From: Nymphaea colorata
Taxonomy: Eukaryota > Streptophyta > Magnoliopsida > Nymphaeales > Nymphaeaceae
NCBI RefSeq assembly: GCF_008831285.2
Contig: NC_045138.2
Coordinates: forward strand, 7,967,205 to 8,031,204
Reading direction: 5' to 3'
DNA length: 64,000 bases
The position numbers and the translations under genes are program-made. Numbering within the stretch: position 1 is the first letter of the stretch; the number at the start of each line of letters is the position of its first letter. A model generated the notes under the pieces. It was not told where the DNA came from. It made no database searches and was given only the letters and a program-made list of their open reading frames with translations. Positions 1-11,501 of the stretch are shown here, piece by piece.

Positions 1-871
1 CGCAGGGGCCCTGCTCTTCCCCCTTTCAAATTTTTTTTTAAATTTACATGTAAATTTTAAAAAATTTCACTTGTTTTATATAAAAATTTTGAAAAATGAT
101 ATTTCAGCCTCATTCATGAAAATTGTTTGATTCGGCCCCTGATCTGCACCATTCACTTGATGGGGAGTCCATTGACGCCAGGGAAGCCACTGGCGGCCAT
201 GTTTCTCAGCCTCCATTCTGGCCAATAGTTGCTACTATTGGCCAAAAAATCGCACGGTCAGAGTGTGTTTGATAACTGGAAATTGTGTTCTATGAAAGCA
301 ATGTTTCATGACTTCTGTACTTATGATAGACTGTCTCAGTTAATTTAAAATATAAGGGTATTTACCTTTCTCACCATTCTTTTCTTATAAAAGGCTAGGG
401 TCTCTTTTCAACATAAAAGGACATTTTAGTCATTCCCCATTGAGCTCGCTTCCTGGCCTATGGAGGGCAATATCAAGCGACACATTCAAATTTGGCTGGA
501 CTTATATATATCCCAATTCATTTCCATTTCTTCTCGAAGAACCCAATCCTAACACTAGCTCCTTATATAATTCCAAATTTTGAACTCCCAGGCCAATTTG
601 AGACGACTGTTTGTTAAACCAGCACTAAAAACTTATTACGATGGATGGTTGAGAAAACAAATCTACAATTTAAAACTAGATGATGAAATGACCATCATAT
701 TTTTTTTCCTTATTTTTATATTTTTCTCTCAGCCCTCGTAAGTAAAATGAGTGATTTTCTCTTCATTTTGCTCATTCAATGGAATGTGCACTTAAATTTA
801 GAATCTTTTAATAATAAGAATGGTACTAACTAGACGCACAAAAAAAACAAAAAAAACTGATGTGAAAACAG
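1..871. other. Non-coding DNA upstream of the first visible lipoxygenase exon
   Basis: No coding signal is recognisable here. The exon beginning at 872 starts in the middle of the lipoxygenase protein and is preceded by a normal AG acceptor at 870-871, so this stretch is most simply the 3' part of an intron whose 5' exons lie left of the window. I looked for the PLAT domain and found none. It could also be unrelated flank if the gene is 5'-truncated. Confidence 0.6.
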
Positions 872-3800
872 AGTTACCTGCCCAGCGCTACACCGGAAGG
901 CCTGAAGAAGCTGAGGGCTGAGGAACTGGAGACTCTTCGCGGCAATGGCGAAGGAGAAAGAAAGACCCATGAGAGGATATACGACTACGATGTATATAAC
1001 GACTTGGGCAATCCAGATTCCAGTGATTCTTTGAAGAGGCCAGTTCTTGGTGGTAAAGAACATCCCTATCCCAGGCGCTGCAGAACCGGTCGATCCAAAT
1101 CCAAGAAAGGTGATCTCACTTATATCGAAAGTAGTTGTTATATTATATATATCTATCTATATATATAAGAATTAATTAACATGTCATGCTAAGCCTGGTA
1201 TTGCCATGTACAGATCCACAGTCTGAAACCAGAGTTGGAGCGCTGCAGACCCCTTATGTACCAAGAGACGAGGCTTTCTCAGGGGTGAAGGGAGTGACCT
1301 TCTCAGTGAAGACGTTGAAGTCGGTTCTCCACACTTTGGTCCCAAATTTGCTCTCTGTGTTGAAGGATGACACCATAGGGTTCCCCTTCTTCACAGCCAT
1401 TGATACGCTGTTCCAAGAGGGCCTTAGAATGAAGCAGCCTGGAAGCAGCACAAGCCTCCTTAATTCCGTTGTGCCCAGGATAGTGAAGTTGATGGAAGGA
1501 GAGGAGCTCCTGCAGTTCGAAGTGCCAGAGATGATTGAGAGTAAGTTCCTCCATTTAATCTTGGCTCCTTGGATAATCGATCTCCTTGCGACTTTACATG
1601 GAGAAAGAGAATCACGTTCGCGTTTGTTTCAGGGGACAAGTTTTCTTGGTTTAGAGACGAGGAGTTTGGTCGTCAGACTCTGGCGGGTCTTAACCCACTG
1701 AGCATAGAGTTACTCACGGTAAAATATTTTCACGACATCGTATACTGACAATCTTTTAGATGCCTTTTGAATTTGGAAGTTTCTTTTGTTCAATTTTTTA
1801 AATGTTTTTATTCTTCTTTGATATACTTGATCGGGGATCTGGTATCCTTCTGATCATCTATTATTTGTTGTTATTTGATTTCAATTTGCAGGAATTCCCT
1901 ATTGTCAGTAAACTCGATCCAAAGGTGTATGGCCCTCCTGAATCGGCCATCACCAAGGAGCTCGTTGAACAACAAATAAGAGGTGTCATGACCGTTGAAG
2001 AGGTCCTCTCTCTTCCTCTCTCTCTCTCTATTTGTCTCTTTTCCTTACTTTGTAGTTGGGCATCGGGCAGGGCCATTAGTGGGCACCTAGTACTCGACCA
2101 GATTTGGGCTCGGTAAAAAGGGCACTGGGCTGGTTGGGCCCAATAATTTTTTTATATTTATTTTATTAGTTTATATATAAATATAATATTTTATTATAAT
2201 TAATTAATATATCTATATATATTATTTTATATTAAAAAATATATTTTTTAATTTAATCGGACTGGGCTCGCGCTCGGGTTTGAATGGTCGGGCTGACCCG
2301 ATGGCTAGGCTTATTCTCAGCATTCCTAACTGCTTGCATTGAGGGAGCCCATTGAAATGTTATGAGATAACTTCTACTCTCTTTCTATTGGCGGGCTTCA
2401 TGATTCTTTTCGGTAAGCCTCGGCAACGGGCAGGGCCGACCCGGCCCGACCTGGGTCCGGGCCGAGATATCCGGCCCAAGCCCGACCCGACTACCCGCCC
2501 TCGGGCCTCCGTCCCCCGCTCCCCTCCCTCTCCGCAGTCCGTCCCCGCTCTCCCTCTCCCTCTCCCTTCCTGTTTCCCTCCCCATCCCCCTCCTCCTCAA
2601 TCAAAGGGCGACGGGAGGGCGGGGGTCGGGAGGGGGAAAGCCCGAAAGGGAAAGGGGGTCGGGAGGGCGGGGGAAAGGGAGAGGGGAGGGCAGGCCGTGC
2701 CGGGTCCGGGTGGGGCTGAGCGGCCCGACGGGCCAGATCGAGCCGGCCCTTACCCCTCCGGGCTGGCACGGTCCGGCCCGGCCCGATGCCCAGGTCTACT
2801 TTTCGGGGTCTTGGGCTGTTAACCTCTCAATTCTTCAAAAAAATTACCTTACAATAAGACACAAAACAATGAGATAACTTGTACTCTCTGTCCATTGGCG
2901 GGCTTCGGGATTCTTTTCGGGGTCTTGGGCTGTTAACCACTCAATTCATCAAAAAAAAATTAGAGTCTTCAAAAAATTACCTTACAACAAGACACAAAAC
3001 ACCTTACTGGAAAAGTACCCTACAATAGAAAGGAAAAATGCCTACTCCATCGTGTCTACTGTACACTAATTTACTTGCATATCTTGAACCCGTGAATTGA
3101 ATATGTTTTGTTCACATATGGTCCGATAGATATTGATATATGCTTTCTAATTGCATGTACACGAAATGTGATTGAGAGAAGGCCATAGAGCAAAAGAAGC
3201 TGTTCATAGTGGACTACCATGATATCTTGCTGCCCTATGTGAACAAGGTGAGGGAGCTCTCCGGCACGACCTTGTATGGATCAAGGGCCCTCTTCTTCCA
3301 CAACAAATTGGGAACACTAGAACCGGTTGCAATTGAGCTCACACGCCCACCTTCTTCGACCAAGCCACAATGGAAGCAAGCATTCTCGCCGGGCTTCGAT
3401 GCAACCAATGTATGGCTCTGGAGGCTTGCCAAGGCACATTTTCTAGCCCATGACTCAGGATATCACCAGCTCGTAAGCCATTGGTATGTGACTTATTATG
3501 TGCTAATTTAATAGAAGGATGCCATCATGAGCTCATAAGCCATCGGAAAGTGACAGTCATTGTTCCAAAATCTTAGGACGTTAACTTCCTGTATTATTGC
3601 AAAAGGAGGGTGCCTTTGGTACCCAAAGGAGATAGGAGGAAGGGTGAGAGCTTCGGTCCTCTTGTTGGGTGGCAATAGAAGGAAGTCTATGTGAAATCTT
3701 GATCAAGTTGCTCACACAAGGCTCATAAGACCGTAATATTAACCTAGCTAGTACATAAGAAAACTAGATTTGATAAACATCATATGACACAATCCTCAAA

Positions 3801-5332
3801 TCACAACAAAGGTCCTCGTTCGCATCTGTACAACCAAATTCAAGTTCAAGAAAATTTATAAGATGGGGTATGGACATAGGTAACCTAGCTACACCTGCAG
3901 ACAGGATGTGAGATCCAAATCTATATATCTATTGTGTATGAGCTTAAAAAATGCAAGTTCGAGACTTTTATATGAACTTCCGCATGATTGAATAGCAAAA
4001 CACATGCACATAAGTTTTGATTTCTTTCATTTACTTCCTTGTTTCATATCTTATGTTGGCTGGATCTTAGCATACATGTAATTCAACTTCATGAAAATTC
4101 TAGTGCTTGCGATTGATCGCAGGCTGAGAACTCACTGCTGCACTGAGCCCTATATAATAGCAGCCAACAGGCAGTTGAGTGCCATGCACCCCATCTACAG
4201 GCTGCTGCACCCACACTTCCGGTACACTATGGAGATCAACGCGCTCGCCAGGCAGGACCTGATCAATGCCGACGGCATCATCGAGAAGTGCTTCTCTCCC
4301 ATGAAGTACTCCATCGAAATCAGCTCTGCCGCCTATGACAAGCTGTGGCGCTTCGACTACCAGGCGCTTCCTGCAGATCTCATTCAAAGGTCGGCCCTTA
4401 GCTTCACCATTTTTAATTTGTTGAACGAGTTGATGAAAATATTTATTGCATAACGAAGTGAAAAATCCTTGCTGCTTTTGATTTATACATAGATTTAAAG
4501 ACTGTAGCTCTTAAAAGAGTTACAATAAATTGTGCCTGGTCTTTCATGGAGATCATGCCATTAATCTTGCAGGGGCATGGCTGTGGAGGACCCGACGGCC
4601 GAGCACGGCCTGAGGCTCGTGGTCGACGACTACCCATTTGCCAACGATGGCCTTCTCATCTGGTCTGCAACCAAGGAATGGGTCACCGACTATGTCAACC
4701 ACTTCTATGAAGATTCTCAGAGCGTAGTTTCAGACGCCGAGCTCCAGGCATGGTGGTCGGAGGTTCGGAACAAGGGCCACGCGGACAAGAAGGAAGAGCC
4801 GTGGTGGCCGGCTTTGGACTCCAGGGAGAGCCTGGTGCAGGTGCTGACCACCATCATCTGGGTGGTCTCAGGTCACCACGCCGCCGTCAACTTCGGCCAG
4901 TACCCCTACGCCGGATACTTCCCCAACCGGCCGACAATCGCCCGGACCAACATTCCGACGGAGGACGACTCGGAGATGCACTTCGATCTGTTCCTCAAGA
5001 AACCGGAGGCCGCGCTGCTCGGCTGCTTCCCATCGCAAACGCAGGCGACACTGGTGATGGCGATACTCGACGTGCTGTCGACGCACTCGATCGACGAGGA
5101 GTACCTGGGGCAGCAGGCCGAGCCGGTGTGGCAGTCTGATCCGGTGATCATGGCGGCGTTTGAGAGGTTCAACGGGAAGCTGATGCAGATCGAGGGCATC
5201 ATAGATGAGAGGAACACGAACAGGGAGCTGAGGAACAGATCGGGGGCAGGGATCTTGCCTTACGAGCTCCTTAAGCCCTTCTCTCAACCAGGTGTTACAG
5301 GGAAGGGAGTCCCAACCAGCATTTCCATTTGA
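872..5332 (+). CDS. LOX: Lipoxygenase, plastid 13-LOX type, 3' seven exons (5' end outside window)
   Basis: Dioxygenase of polyunsaturated fatty acids; type-2 13-LOXs act in plastids and feed jasmonate and green-leaf-volatile synthesis. Exons read from protein continuity and GT-AG sites: 872-1109, 1214-1540, 1633-1718, 1892-2002, 3182-3483, 4123-4389, 4573-5332. They total 2091 nt, 696 codons plus stop, all in phase and without stops. The first exon encodes the YLPS...TPEGLKKLR and [20 protein letters not shown] region. The iron ligands are present: the two His of HQLVSH (exon ending 3483), His and Asn of [10 protein letters not shown] (about 4875-4905), and the C-terminal Ile of SISI. The tail ([46 protein letters not shown]) resembles chloroplast 13-LOXs more than 9-LOXs; this is from memory of the family. 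About 200 residues (transit peptide, PLAT domain) are missing to the left. A broken copy of the last exon lies at 11502-12202. Confidence 0.93.
2053..2313. repeat. Degraded hAT-like element in the lipoxygenase intron
   Basis: It begins TAGTTGGGCATCGGGC, close to the termini of the better preserved elements at 2414 and 33878. It holds an AT-rich core (about 2145-2260) similar to the core of the fragment at 22894-23090, and ends near CCCGATGGCTAGGCTTA. I found no matching target duplication, so the ends are approximate. Confidence 0.45.
2362..3001. repeat. Tandem duplication in the lipoxygenase intron (first copy interrupted)
   Basis: A unit starting ATGAGATAACTT occurs at 2362 and again at 2869. 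Both copies run through TTGGCGGGCTTC, a GATTCTTTTCGG stretch, GTCTTGGGCTGTTAACC and an A-rich segment ending ACAAGACACAAAAC or its variant. The first copy is split by the 385-bp element at 2414-2798; the second, 2869-3001, is continuous. Confidence 0.85.
2414..2798. mobile_element. hAT-type non-autonomous element, 385 bp, with perfect 8-bp target duplication
   Basis: The element starts TAAGCCTCGGCAACGGGC and ends GCCCGATGCCCAGGTCTA, imperfect terminal inverted repeats of the same kind as the 1375-bp element at 33878. It is flanked by CTTTTCGG at 2406-2413 and CTTTTCGG at 2799-2806, the 8-bp duplication typical of hAT transposons. The interior is very GC-rich and low in complexity, with no transposase. 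The uninterrupted paralogous site GATTCTTTTCGGGGTC lies in the second tandem copy near 2910-2925, an internal empty site. It sits within an intron of the lipoxygenase gene. Confidence 0.85.
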
Positions 5333-5381
5333 GCTTAGGCGATTGAACTTTTGAAACTTAGATGTTATCTTTATTGACATA

Positions 5382-5387
5382 AATAAA
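5382..5387 (+). terminator. Polyadenylation signal of the lipoxygenase gene
   Basis: AATAAA lies about 50 bases after the stop codon, in an AT-rich 3' flank. It is a plausible near-upstream element; the cleavage site cannot be seen. Confidence 0.5.
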
Positions 5388-6110
5388 GAAATGGTCCAGA
5401 ATATGAACAAGTGCCATTAACTTCCCATCTCGTGTTTGTTTATGTGATTGTCTTCGAGGAACAATAAAGGAAAATAGATCATATTTCACGTTAAAAGGGG
5501 TAAAAAGAAGAAAATAGCTAGTCCTTAGAAGGGGAAAAAAGTCAGCTCTAAAAGGGTCCGACCTTTTCTTTCCTTGAAAAATCTTTTTTTGCCGTATTCA
5601 TAAATAGTCATTTCACGAAAGAAAAAACTTTGTCTAGCAATTCTAGTCGATGTTCCTGTTTTTGTGGTCATAATATAAAAGGGTTCCTGTTTTGTAGTCA
5701 TAATCTTCTTTGTCTATCAATTCTAGTCGATGTTGTTCGCAAGGTAGTTGCACAATTATGGATCACGTGAATCGAGAACTACCAGCCAAACATTAAACCT
5801 TAATGCGAAGAACATATTGATCGATTACATTGTCAACTGCCCATTAATTTAAAACATGTTAAACAACACTTCAACATGAATTATCCATAAAAATGCTATC
5901 AGCCAATAATTGATAAGTTGTTTGACCAGTGACTACAAGTTTCACAAGATAAATTCTACCAACCGTGGATAAAAGTTTACCTTCTCAATTTAATATTTTT
6001 TTCTCTACTTTTGCATCCAAGTCTGCACAATGAATGCGCGTCAACTTGCCTACAAAGAGAGACAGATCCAAATAAACTAAAGGCAAGTTGGCTTGGGCCT
6101 TGCCCAACAA
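5388..6110. other. 3' flank of the lipoxygenase gene, non-coding
   Basis: AT-rich sequence with no coding signal. It is diverged but colinear with 12300-13520 downstream of the broken lipoxygenase copy. The stretch around 6064-6090 corresponds to the site occupied by the MITE at 13022-13447 in that second copy. Confidence 0.7.
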
Positions 6111-6129
6111 GTGAATGAGACTTTCACAT

Positions 6130-6600
6130 AGCCCTTGTCCACTTGGAAGGCAATGACGGTAGATTTATTTGGATTAACCTGCAGACCTTTTTTTGCTCCA
6201 ACTTTTGTAAGATGCATTTGATGTTATAAGCCGAATCATTGTTCACTTTTACTAATTAACAAGATTGATGTCATCCGCATAAAAAAAGTGTGGAGGTACA
6301 ATTCTAGTCCCAGTGATTCTTCTAGCTTACCTTTTCCATTTCAAGCACGAAGAGAGCATTTCAATTATGAAAATACAAAGTAGGAGAGTAAACAGGTTCC
6401 CTTGTCACAGCCCCCCACTGCCTCCAAAGTATTGTCCCTCTCTTCCATTTATGACTAGAGCAAAGGTGAGTCAAGTAACACAGACCATAAATCCTTGCAC
6501 CCATTGACTACCAAAGCCCAGGTTGTGTAGAGTCAGTTTTAGAAATGGCCATCTCGCCTTATCGTGTATTTTCAAGATATCTAGTTTAAAAAGGAAAGGA
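6130..6600 (-). pseudogene. LINE (L1-type) reverse transcriptase fragment
   Basis: Read on the minus strand, the order of motifs is that of plant LINE reverse transcriptases: FLFKLDILKIHDK then FLKLTLHNLGFG at about 6595-6510, a VINGREG segment near 6440, and YADD at 6270-6281. Last comes NPNKSTVIAF near 6165-6190. There are several stops and frame changes, so it is a fossil. The piece around and after the YADD box is duplicated at 13530-13720, where YADD has become YSDD. Assignment rests on motif spacing only. Confidence 0.7.
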
Positions 6601-6965
6601 GTGGTCACTATGATTCTCCAATCGATCAGCAAAGGATTTGATCGATCCATGCCAACAAGTTTTGTGCCTAAGCATCTCATCCTTCTCACCATTAATTTGT
6701 AGATTCACTTCTAAATGCAATAGCACAAGGTGACGTTGCTTCCTCACAATTCTTCTAAGTTCTACTTGTTGGACTGGATTCTACTTTTTATCGGCCCCAT
6801 ATAGTTCTTGCTCCACCATTTTATACTTTTCCTCGTGCACTGTAGCTTTTGAAGTAGGTGCGTCATAGCATAGTCCTCCTGTCTTATACTCCAACTCCTT
6901 TGAAAAGTTTCTGTATACTGCCAATGTTGAGTACGATGAGAAGAAAATTTAAACTTACTTAGGAT

Positions 6966-7177
6966 ATGAAAAGTCATATCTTTTAGGAATTAGTAATGAT
7001 AATAAATATCTTGTAACTATCCAAAGAGACTCCTTATATATCTCCTCTATATAAAGGAATCTCTTTATCAAAAGAACACAAGTTGGAATGGAGAGAGTAG
7101 TGGATGTAGGTCTGTTGGCTGAACCATTTTAAAAATTTATGTCTTTCTTAATTATTTCTCCATTGTGATTTCTAGCA
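6966..7177 (+). repeat. 5' LTR of the Copia element
   Basis: About 212 bp, TG...CA ends, matching 10981-11191 along its length with scattered differences. It contains a TATATAA-like stretch (about 7047-7054) that could serve as TATA box. Confidence 0.9.
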
Positions 7178-7190
7178 TGGTATCAGAGCT
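7178..7190 (+). promoter_or_regulatory. Primer-binding site of the Copia element
   Basis: TGGTATCAGAGCT follows the LTR directly. This is the usual plant Copia primer-binding site, complementary to the 3' end of initiator tRNA-Met. Confidence 0.9.
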
Positions 7191-7302
7191 GCTGCTCTTT
7201 GTTAGTGTTGCTATTAGATCCTAAGGATTACATATTGTGTTGTGGCTTTTCATTCTCATAACAAATTAAGAAGCATCATCAAATACAGAAGTCAATTCGG
7301 AT

Positions 7303-10300
7303 ATGAGTATGAATTTTCTTGCTTCTCCTCTTCAATACCTAAGCAATTTACAACATTTCCTCACCATCAAGTTAAATGCTGAAAATTATCTTATTTGGGA
7401 ATCCCAATTCTCATCAATTTAAATATCATTTGATCTTATAAGGTATATTGATGAAAACAAACCTGCTCCGTCATTATTTAGAAATGGAACAACTGAAATT
7501 AATCCAGAATATATTGAATGATTGAAAAAATATCAGTTACTTTTGAGTTGGATTAAGTTCTCTCTATCAGAAGCAATACATACCCAAATTATTGGTTTAA
7601 AAACTTCTGTAGAAGTTTGGGGGTGCTGTTAACCAGTCCCTATGCGGCACAATCGAGGGTTCAAATAATGCAGTTAAAATCATAATTTGAATATTTGAAA
7701 AAAGGCTCTCATTCTATAGATGTTTATATAAACAAAGTAAAAGCTATTGCTCATCAACTAGCCATTGCATCCAAACCTGTTGATGAAGATGATCTTGTTC
7801 TTCAAATTCTTAGAGGTTTGCCAAGTCAATATCTTGGCTTTAAAGTCAGCATGGAAACTCGAAAGGACCCTGCCTCTATGAATGAACTTCATGGGCTTCT
7901 TCTCATGACCCTGCCTCTATGAATGAACTTCATGGGCTTCTTCTCATACAAGAAGCCAACTTAAAAGAAGATGATTTTCAAGTTCTTGAATCTATTATGC
8001 ATACTACGAATATTGTCTCAAAATAGATTTACAACAAGCAAACCAACTATAAAGGTCGTGGTAGAAACAACTACCAATCTAGAGAAGGAGGATGGAAAAA
8101 TGAGCAATACAAAGGTGATCGTCTTCGTCTTGTGTGCCAAATATGTGAAAAAGTTGGTCATATTGCAAAGTTTTGTTGGTCATATACTAATTTGCTTAAA
8201 GAAAAATAGACAATGTCGCCTCAAGCATATCACGTAGTTTCTTGTAACATTCTAAATCAAGACATTAGATATGACAATTGGTATCCTGACTCTGGTGTGA
8301 CTCATCACAGCACCAACGATATCAACAACTTGTCTATTCATGCCAAATATAAAGGTGGAGATGCGTTAAAAATCAGAGATGGATAAGATTTGAGAATTTT
8401 TCATACTGGTCCTTCAAAGACATTTCAAAACTTAGTTTTAAATGATCTCCTTTATATGCCCAAAATAACAAGAAACTTCTTATCCGCACAATGTTCTTCT
8501 AAGGATAATGAAGTTTATTTTGAGTTTCATTCTAATATGTGCTATGTGAAGCAATAGGAAACATGAAAAATTCGAACTAGCAGTGATGGGTTATACAAGA
8601 TGGACATAGGTAGCAGGACAAAGAAACCTCAGCTTGGAGAATGACAGACTGTTGGGCAGTGGTACAAAAGACTTGGTCACCCTTTATTTTCCATTGTTAA
8701 GAAGGTTTTGAATAAGTACGATTTGTTTGTTATGAAGATTTTTTGAATTATTTGTGTGAACCTTGTTAAAAAGCTAAGAACCATAAACTTCCATTCAACG
8801 CTATTTCAAATAAGGTGAAACGCCTGCTTGAACTCATTTATTCTGATGTACGGGGTCCAAGTCCGGTTTAGAGTGTGAATGGTTTCAAGTACTATGTGAT
8901 TTTTATGGATATTTTTTCAAGCTATACTTGGATTTATTTGATGAAAAAAATATCAAATATTAGCTATATTTTCAAAGCTTTCAAGGTACTTTTTGAAAAT
9001 CTCACTCGACACAAAATAAAATATTTTCATTCAGATTGGGGAGGAGAATTTCAAAGGCTTCAATCATATCTTGTCGTTAATGGGATTGAACATGAAATAT
9101 CACGTCCTTATACCCCTGAACAAAATGAAGCAGTTTAAAGGAGACATAAACATATTGTTGATCTCTAATGCCATAAGGTAATATTCTCAAGAACTTTTGG
9201 TCATTTGTTTTTTGTACTACAGTTTATTTGATTAACCGAATGTCAATCAAGATTTTTGATTTTTCTTCTCACTTGAAAAAATGTTCAAAGAGGCACCTGA
9301 TTATGGCTTCCTCAAAATCTTTGGATGTGAATGTTTTCTTTATGTAAGAGCTTATCAGAAAAACAAATTAGATTACCGATCTGAAAGATATGTTTTTTAA
9401 GGCCATGCTCATTAACATCAAAGGAATTATTGTATGGGTGCAAAAACCGATAAAATCTATATTTCGAAACATGTCCAATTTAATGAGAGGAAATTTCCTT
9501 TTATTGATACTCAAGAAACCATAATTTAAGATCTAAAAAGTCAAAACCAAGCTATCATTTTAATCTTCCCTCATAAATACCAGTTCTCAAACCCTACAAT
9601 ACCATCATCCAATACCACCATAATGTCAAGGGAACCCTTACTTTAGTCTAAAACAATTAGTGAATCTCAACCTGAACCTCTTAGAAATGAGGAGCCTACC
9701 AATCTAATGAAAATAACCCAAATCAAGAACGAATCCATCCTATAACTACAAGATTTCAAGTAGGAACTTTCATACCTAATCCTAAATACAATGAGTTCCA
9801 TTCATATTTTTCTAGTAAACACTTTCTTACAAACGCAATTGTCACCACTATTCTTGAAGCAAAAAAATCCTCAAATTTCAAGGAAGCATATGAAGATGAA
9901 AATTAGAAGAAAGCCATGCAAGAAAGATATGATGCTCTCATTCGAAACAATACTTAGAAATTTGTTGCAAAGAAAGAAGCCAAACACATTGTAAGATGTA
10001 AATGAGTGTTCAAAATCAAGCGAAAAGCAGATGGATCTTTGGAACGATGCAAAGTTAGATTCGTTGCCAAGGGGTATAATAAAAAAGAAGGAATTGACTA
10101 TACTGAAACTTTCAGCCCTGTTGTGAAGCCTACTACAATTCTAAGAGTATAGACTATTTCTATTAGTCAAAGTGAAAAATACATCAGTTGGATATTCAAA
10201 ATACATTTCTATATGAATCTATTTCAGAAGAAGTTGATATGGTTCAACCACTTGGATTTCAAAATCATTCTTTCCTAAATCATGTATGCAAGCTTAAACG

Positions 10301-10943
10301 TATTTTATATGGTTTAAAACAGGCTCTTGTTTGCCCGTCTTAGCTTAGTCCTCCAAAATTTTGGTTTTAAAGGAGCTCAAACAAATTTATCTCTTTTTAT
10401 TTTGAAAAAAGGAGGAATACTTGTATATGTTTTGGTATACGTAGATGACATGATCATAACAGGAAGCTCACCAAAATATATTCATAAAATTATTTGTCAA
10501 TTCAAAAGTAAGTTTGCCATTAAAGATCTGGATGAACTTAATTTTTTTTTGGCATACAAGCAACAAGAATTGACAATAAACTAATATTGTTTCAAAGAGA
10601 ATATACATTTGAGCTTCTCAAAAGAACAAGTATGCTTGGAGCTAAAGCAGTTTTAACTCCCATGGCGTACTTTCCTGCTTTATTTGCTCAAACTGGATCA
10701 AATTTTCATGATCCAACTCTTGATGAAGTTCTTCAATACTCTACTATGACTCGCATAGACATCTCTTATGCTGTCAACAAAGTTTGTCAATGCATGTATT
10801 ATCCTACTGACGCCCATTGGGATGCTATGAAAAGATTTCATTCCTCGTCAACTAAGGAGACTCTTAGAAAGATCACTTCTCGTCAATCAATAATACTTTT
10901 GGAGAAAAGCAACCTTCGTCAATCAATAAGACTCTTAGAGTGA
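7303..10943 (+). pseudogene. Copia gag-pol polyprotein, broken
   Basis: An ATG at 7303 opens a gag-like reading (FLTIKLNAENYLIWESQF), interrupted by stops. Gag continues at 7695-7920 with HQLAIASKPVDEDDLVLQIL. A CCHC zinc knuckle, CQICEKVGHIAKFC, lies near 8134-8175. The protease active site reads WYPDSGVTHH (8279-8308). The GAG-pre-integrase and integrase core follow (8650-9140, including FMDIFSSYTW, HSDWGGEF and PYTPEQNEAV). Reverse transcriptase covers about 10000-10590 with [20 protein letters not shown] and LVYVDDMIITGS. The region after TDAHWDAMKRF (about 10840) should lead into RNase H but is replaced by short repeats. Confidence 0.9.
7866..7947 (+). repeat. 41-bp tandem duplication inside Copia gag
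   Basis: A segment starting GACCCTGCCTCTATGAATG is repeated back to back at 7866-7906 and 7907-7947 with no visible difference. The length is not a multiple of three, so it shifts the gag frame. Confidence 0.93.
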
Positions 10944-10975
10944 ATCAATTCTCGTCAATCAAAGTGAATTACTTG
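10840..10975 (+). repeat. Short degenerate repeats replacing Copia RNase H
   Basis: The motif TCGTCAATCAA or a close variant occurs four times (near 10846, 10880, 10915 and 10950), with CTCTTAGA between some copies, ending at the purine-rich GGGAGA before the 3' LTR. About 400 bp of RNase H that would normally lie here is absent. Confidence 0.75.
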
Positions 10976-10980
10976 GGAGA

Positions 10981-11191
10981 TGAAAAGTCATGTCTCTTAA
11001 GAATTAGTAATGATAATAAATATCTTGTAACTACCCAAAGGGATGCGTTATGTATCTTCCCTATATAAAGGAATCTCTCTGCCAAAGGAACACTAGTTGA
11101 AAAGGAGAGAGTAGTTAATGTAGGTCTGTTGGCTGAACCACTTTAAAAATTCATGTTTTTTTTAGTTATTTCTTCATTTTGATTTCTAGCA
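10981..11191 (+). repeat. 3' LTR of the Copia element
   Basis: About 211 bp matching the 5' LTR, preceded by the purine tract TTGGGAGA, a likely polypurine tract. Confidence 0.9.
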
Positions 11192-11501
11192 ATGGGTCCC
11201 ACCTTCTGCACTTTTAATTTGTTCAACGAATTGACGAAAATCCTGATTGAAATTCTTTGCTTCTTTAGATTTATACATAGGTATAAAGACCGAAACTCTC
11301 ACCATGAATGTCAGATCTATGGTAATTTGAGATCCCATAGATTTAATATCAGACCACCTCCATTCAACCTTAAATCTATAGTTTTCAACATTTATCAGAT
11401 TCAAAATCCAAATTGAGAATCTTCCAAGAACACATTGCAGCCAAACCAACCTTAAGAGTTACAAGAAATCTTGCCTGGAGGTCATGCCATTAATCTTGCA
11501 G

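Larger units (their letters stand above)
6966..11191 (+). mobile_element. Ty1/Copia LTR retrotransposon, decayed, both LTRs present
   Basis: The element has two LTRs of about 212 bp (6966-7177 and 10981-11191), both starting TGAAAAGTCA and ending TTTCTAGCA. A primer-binding site follows the 5' LTR. Between them the Copia order gag, protease, integrase, reverse transcriptase is recognisable. The internal region has many stops and frameshifts, the RNase H end is missing, and internal duplications exist, so it cannot be autonomous. No clear 5-bp target duplication is seen. Its right end abuts the second lipoxygenase copy exactly where homology to the first copy's intron begins (11192, matching about 4390). 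Confidence 0.92.

Noticed and set aside
2352-2822. A 156-codon Pro/Arg/Gly-rich frame and overlapping minus-strand frames
   Set aside because: They lie inside the GC-rich hAT element in a lipoxygenase intron; composition alone keeps the frames open.
4868-5410. 180-codon minus-strand frame opposite the last lipoxygenase exon
   Set aside because: It is the antisense shadow of a GC-rich conserved exon and has no family motifs of its own.
6961-11196. A target-site duplication for the Copia element
   Set aside because: The five bases before 6966 (GGATA) and after 11191 (ATGGG) do not match; the ends may have been altered by the duplication or deletion event.
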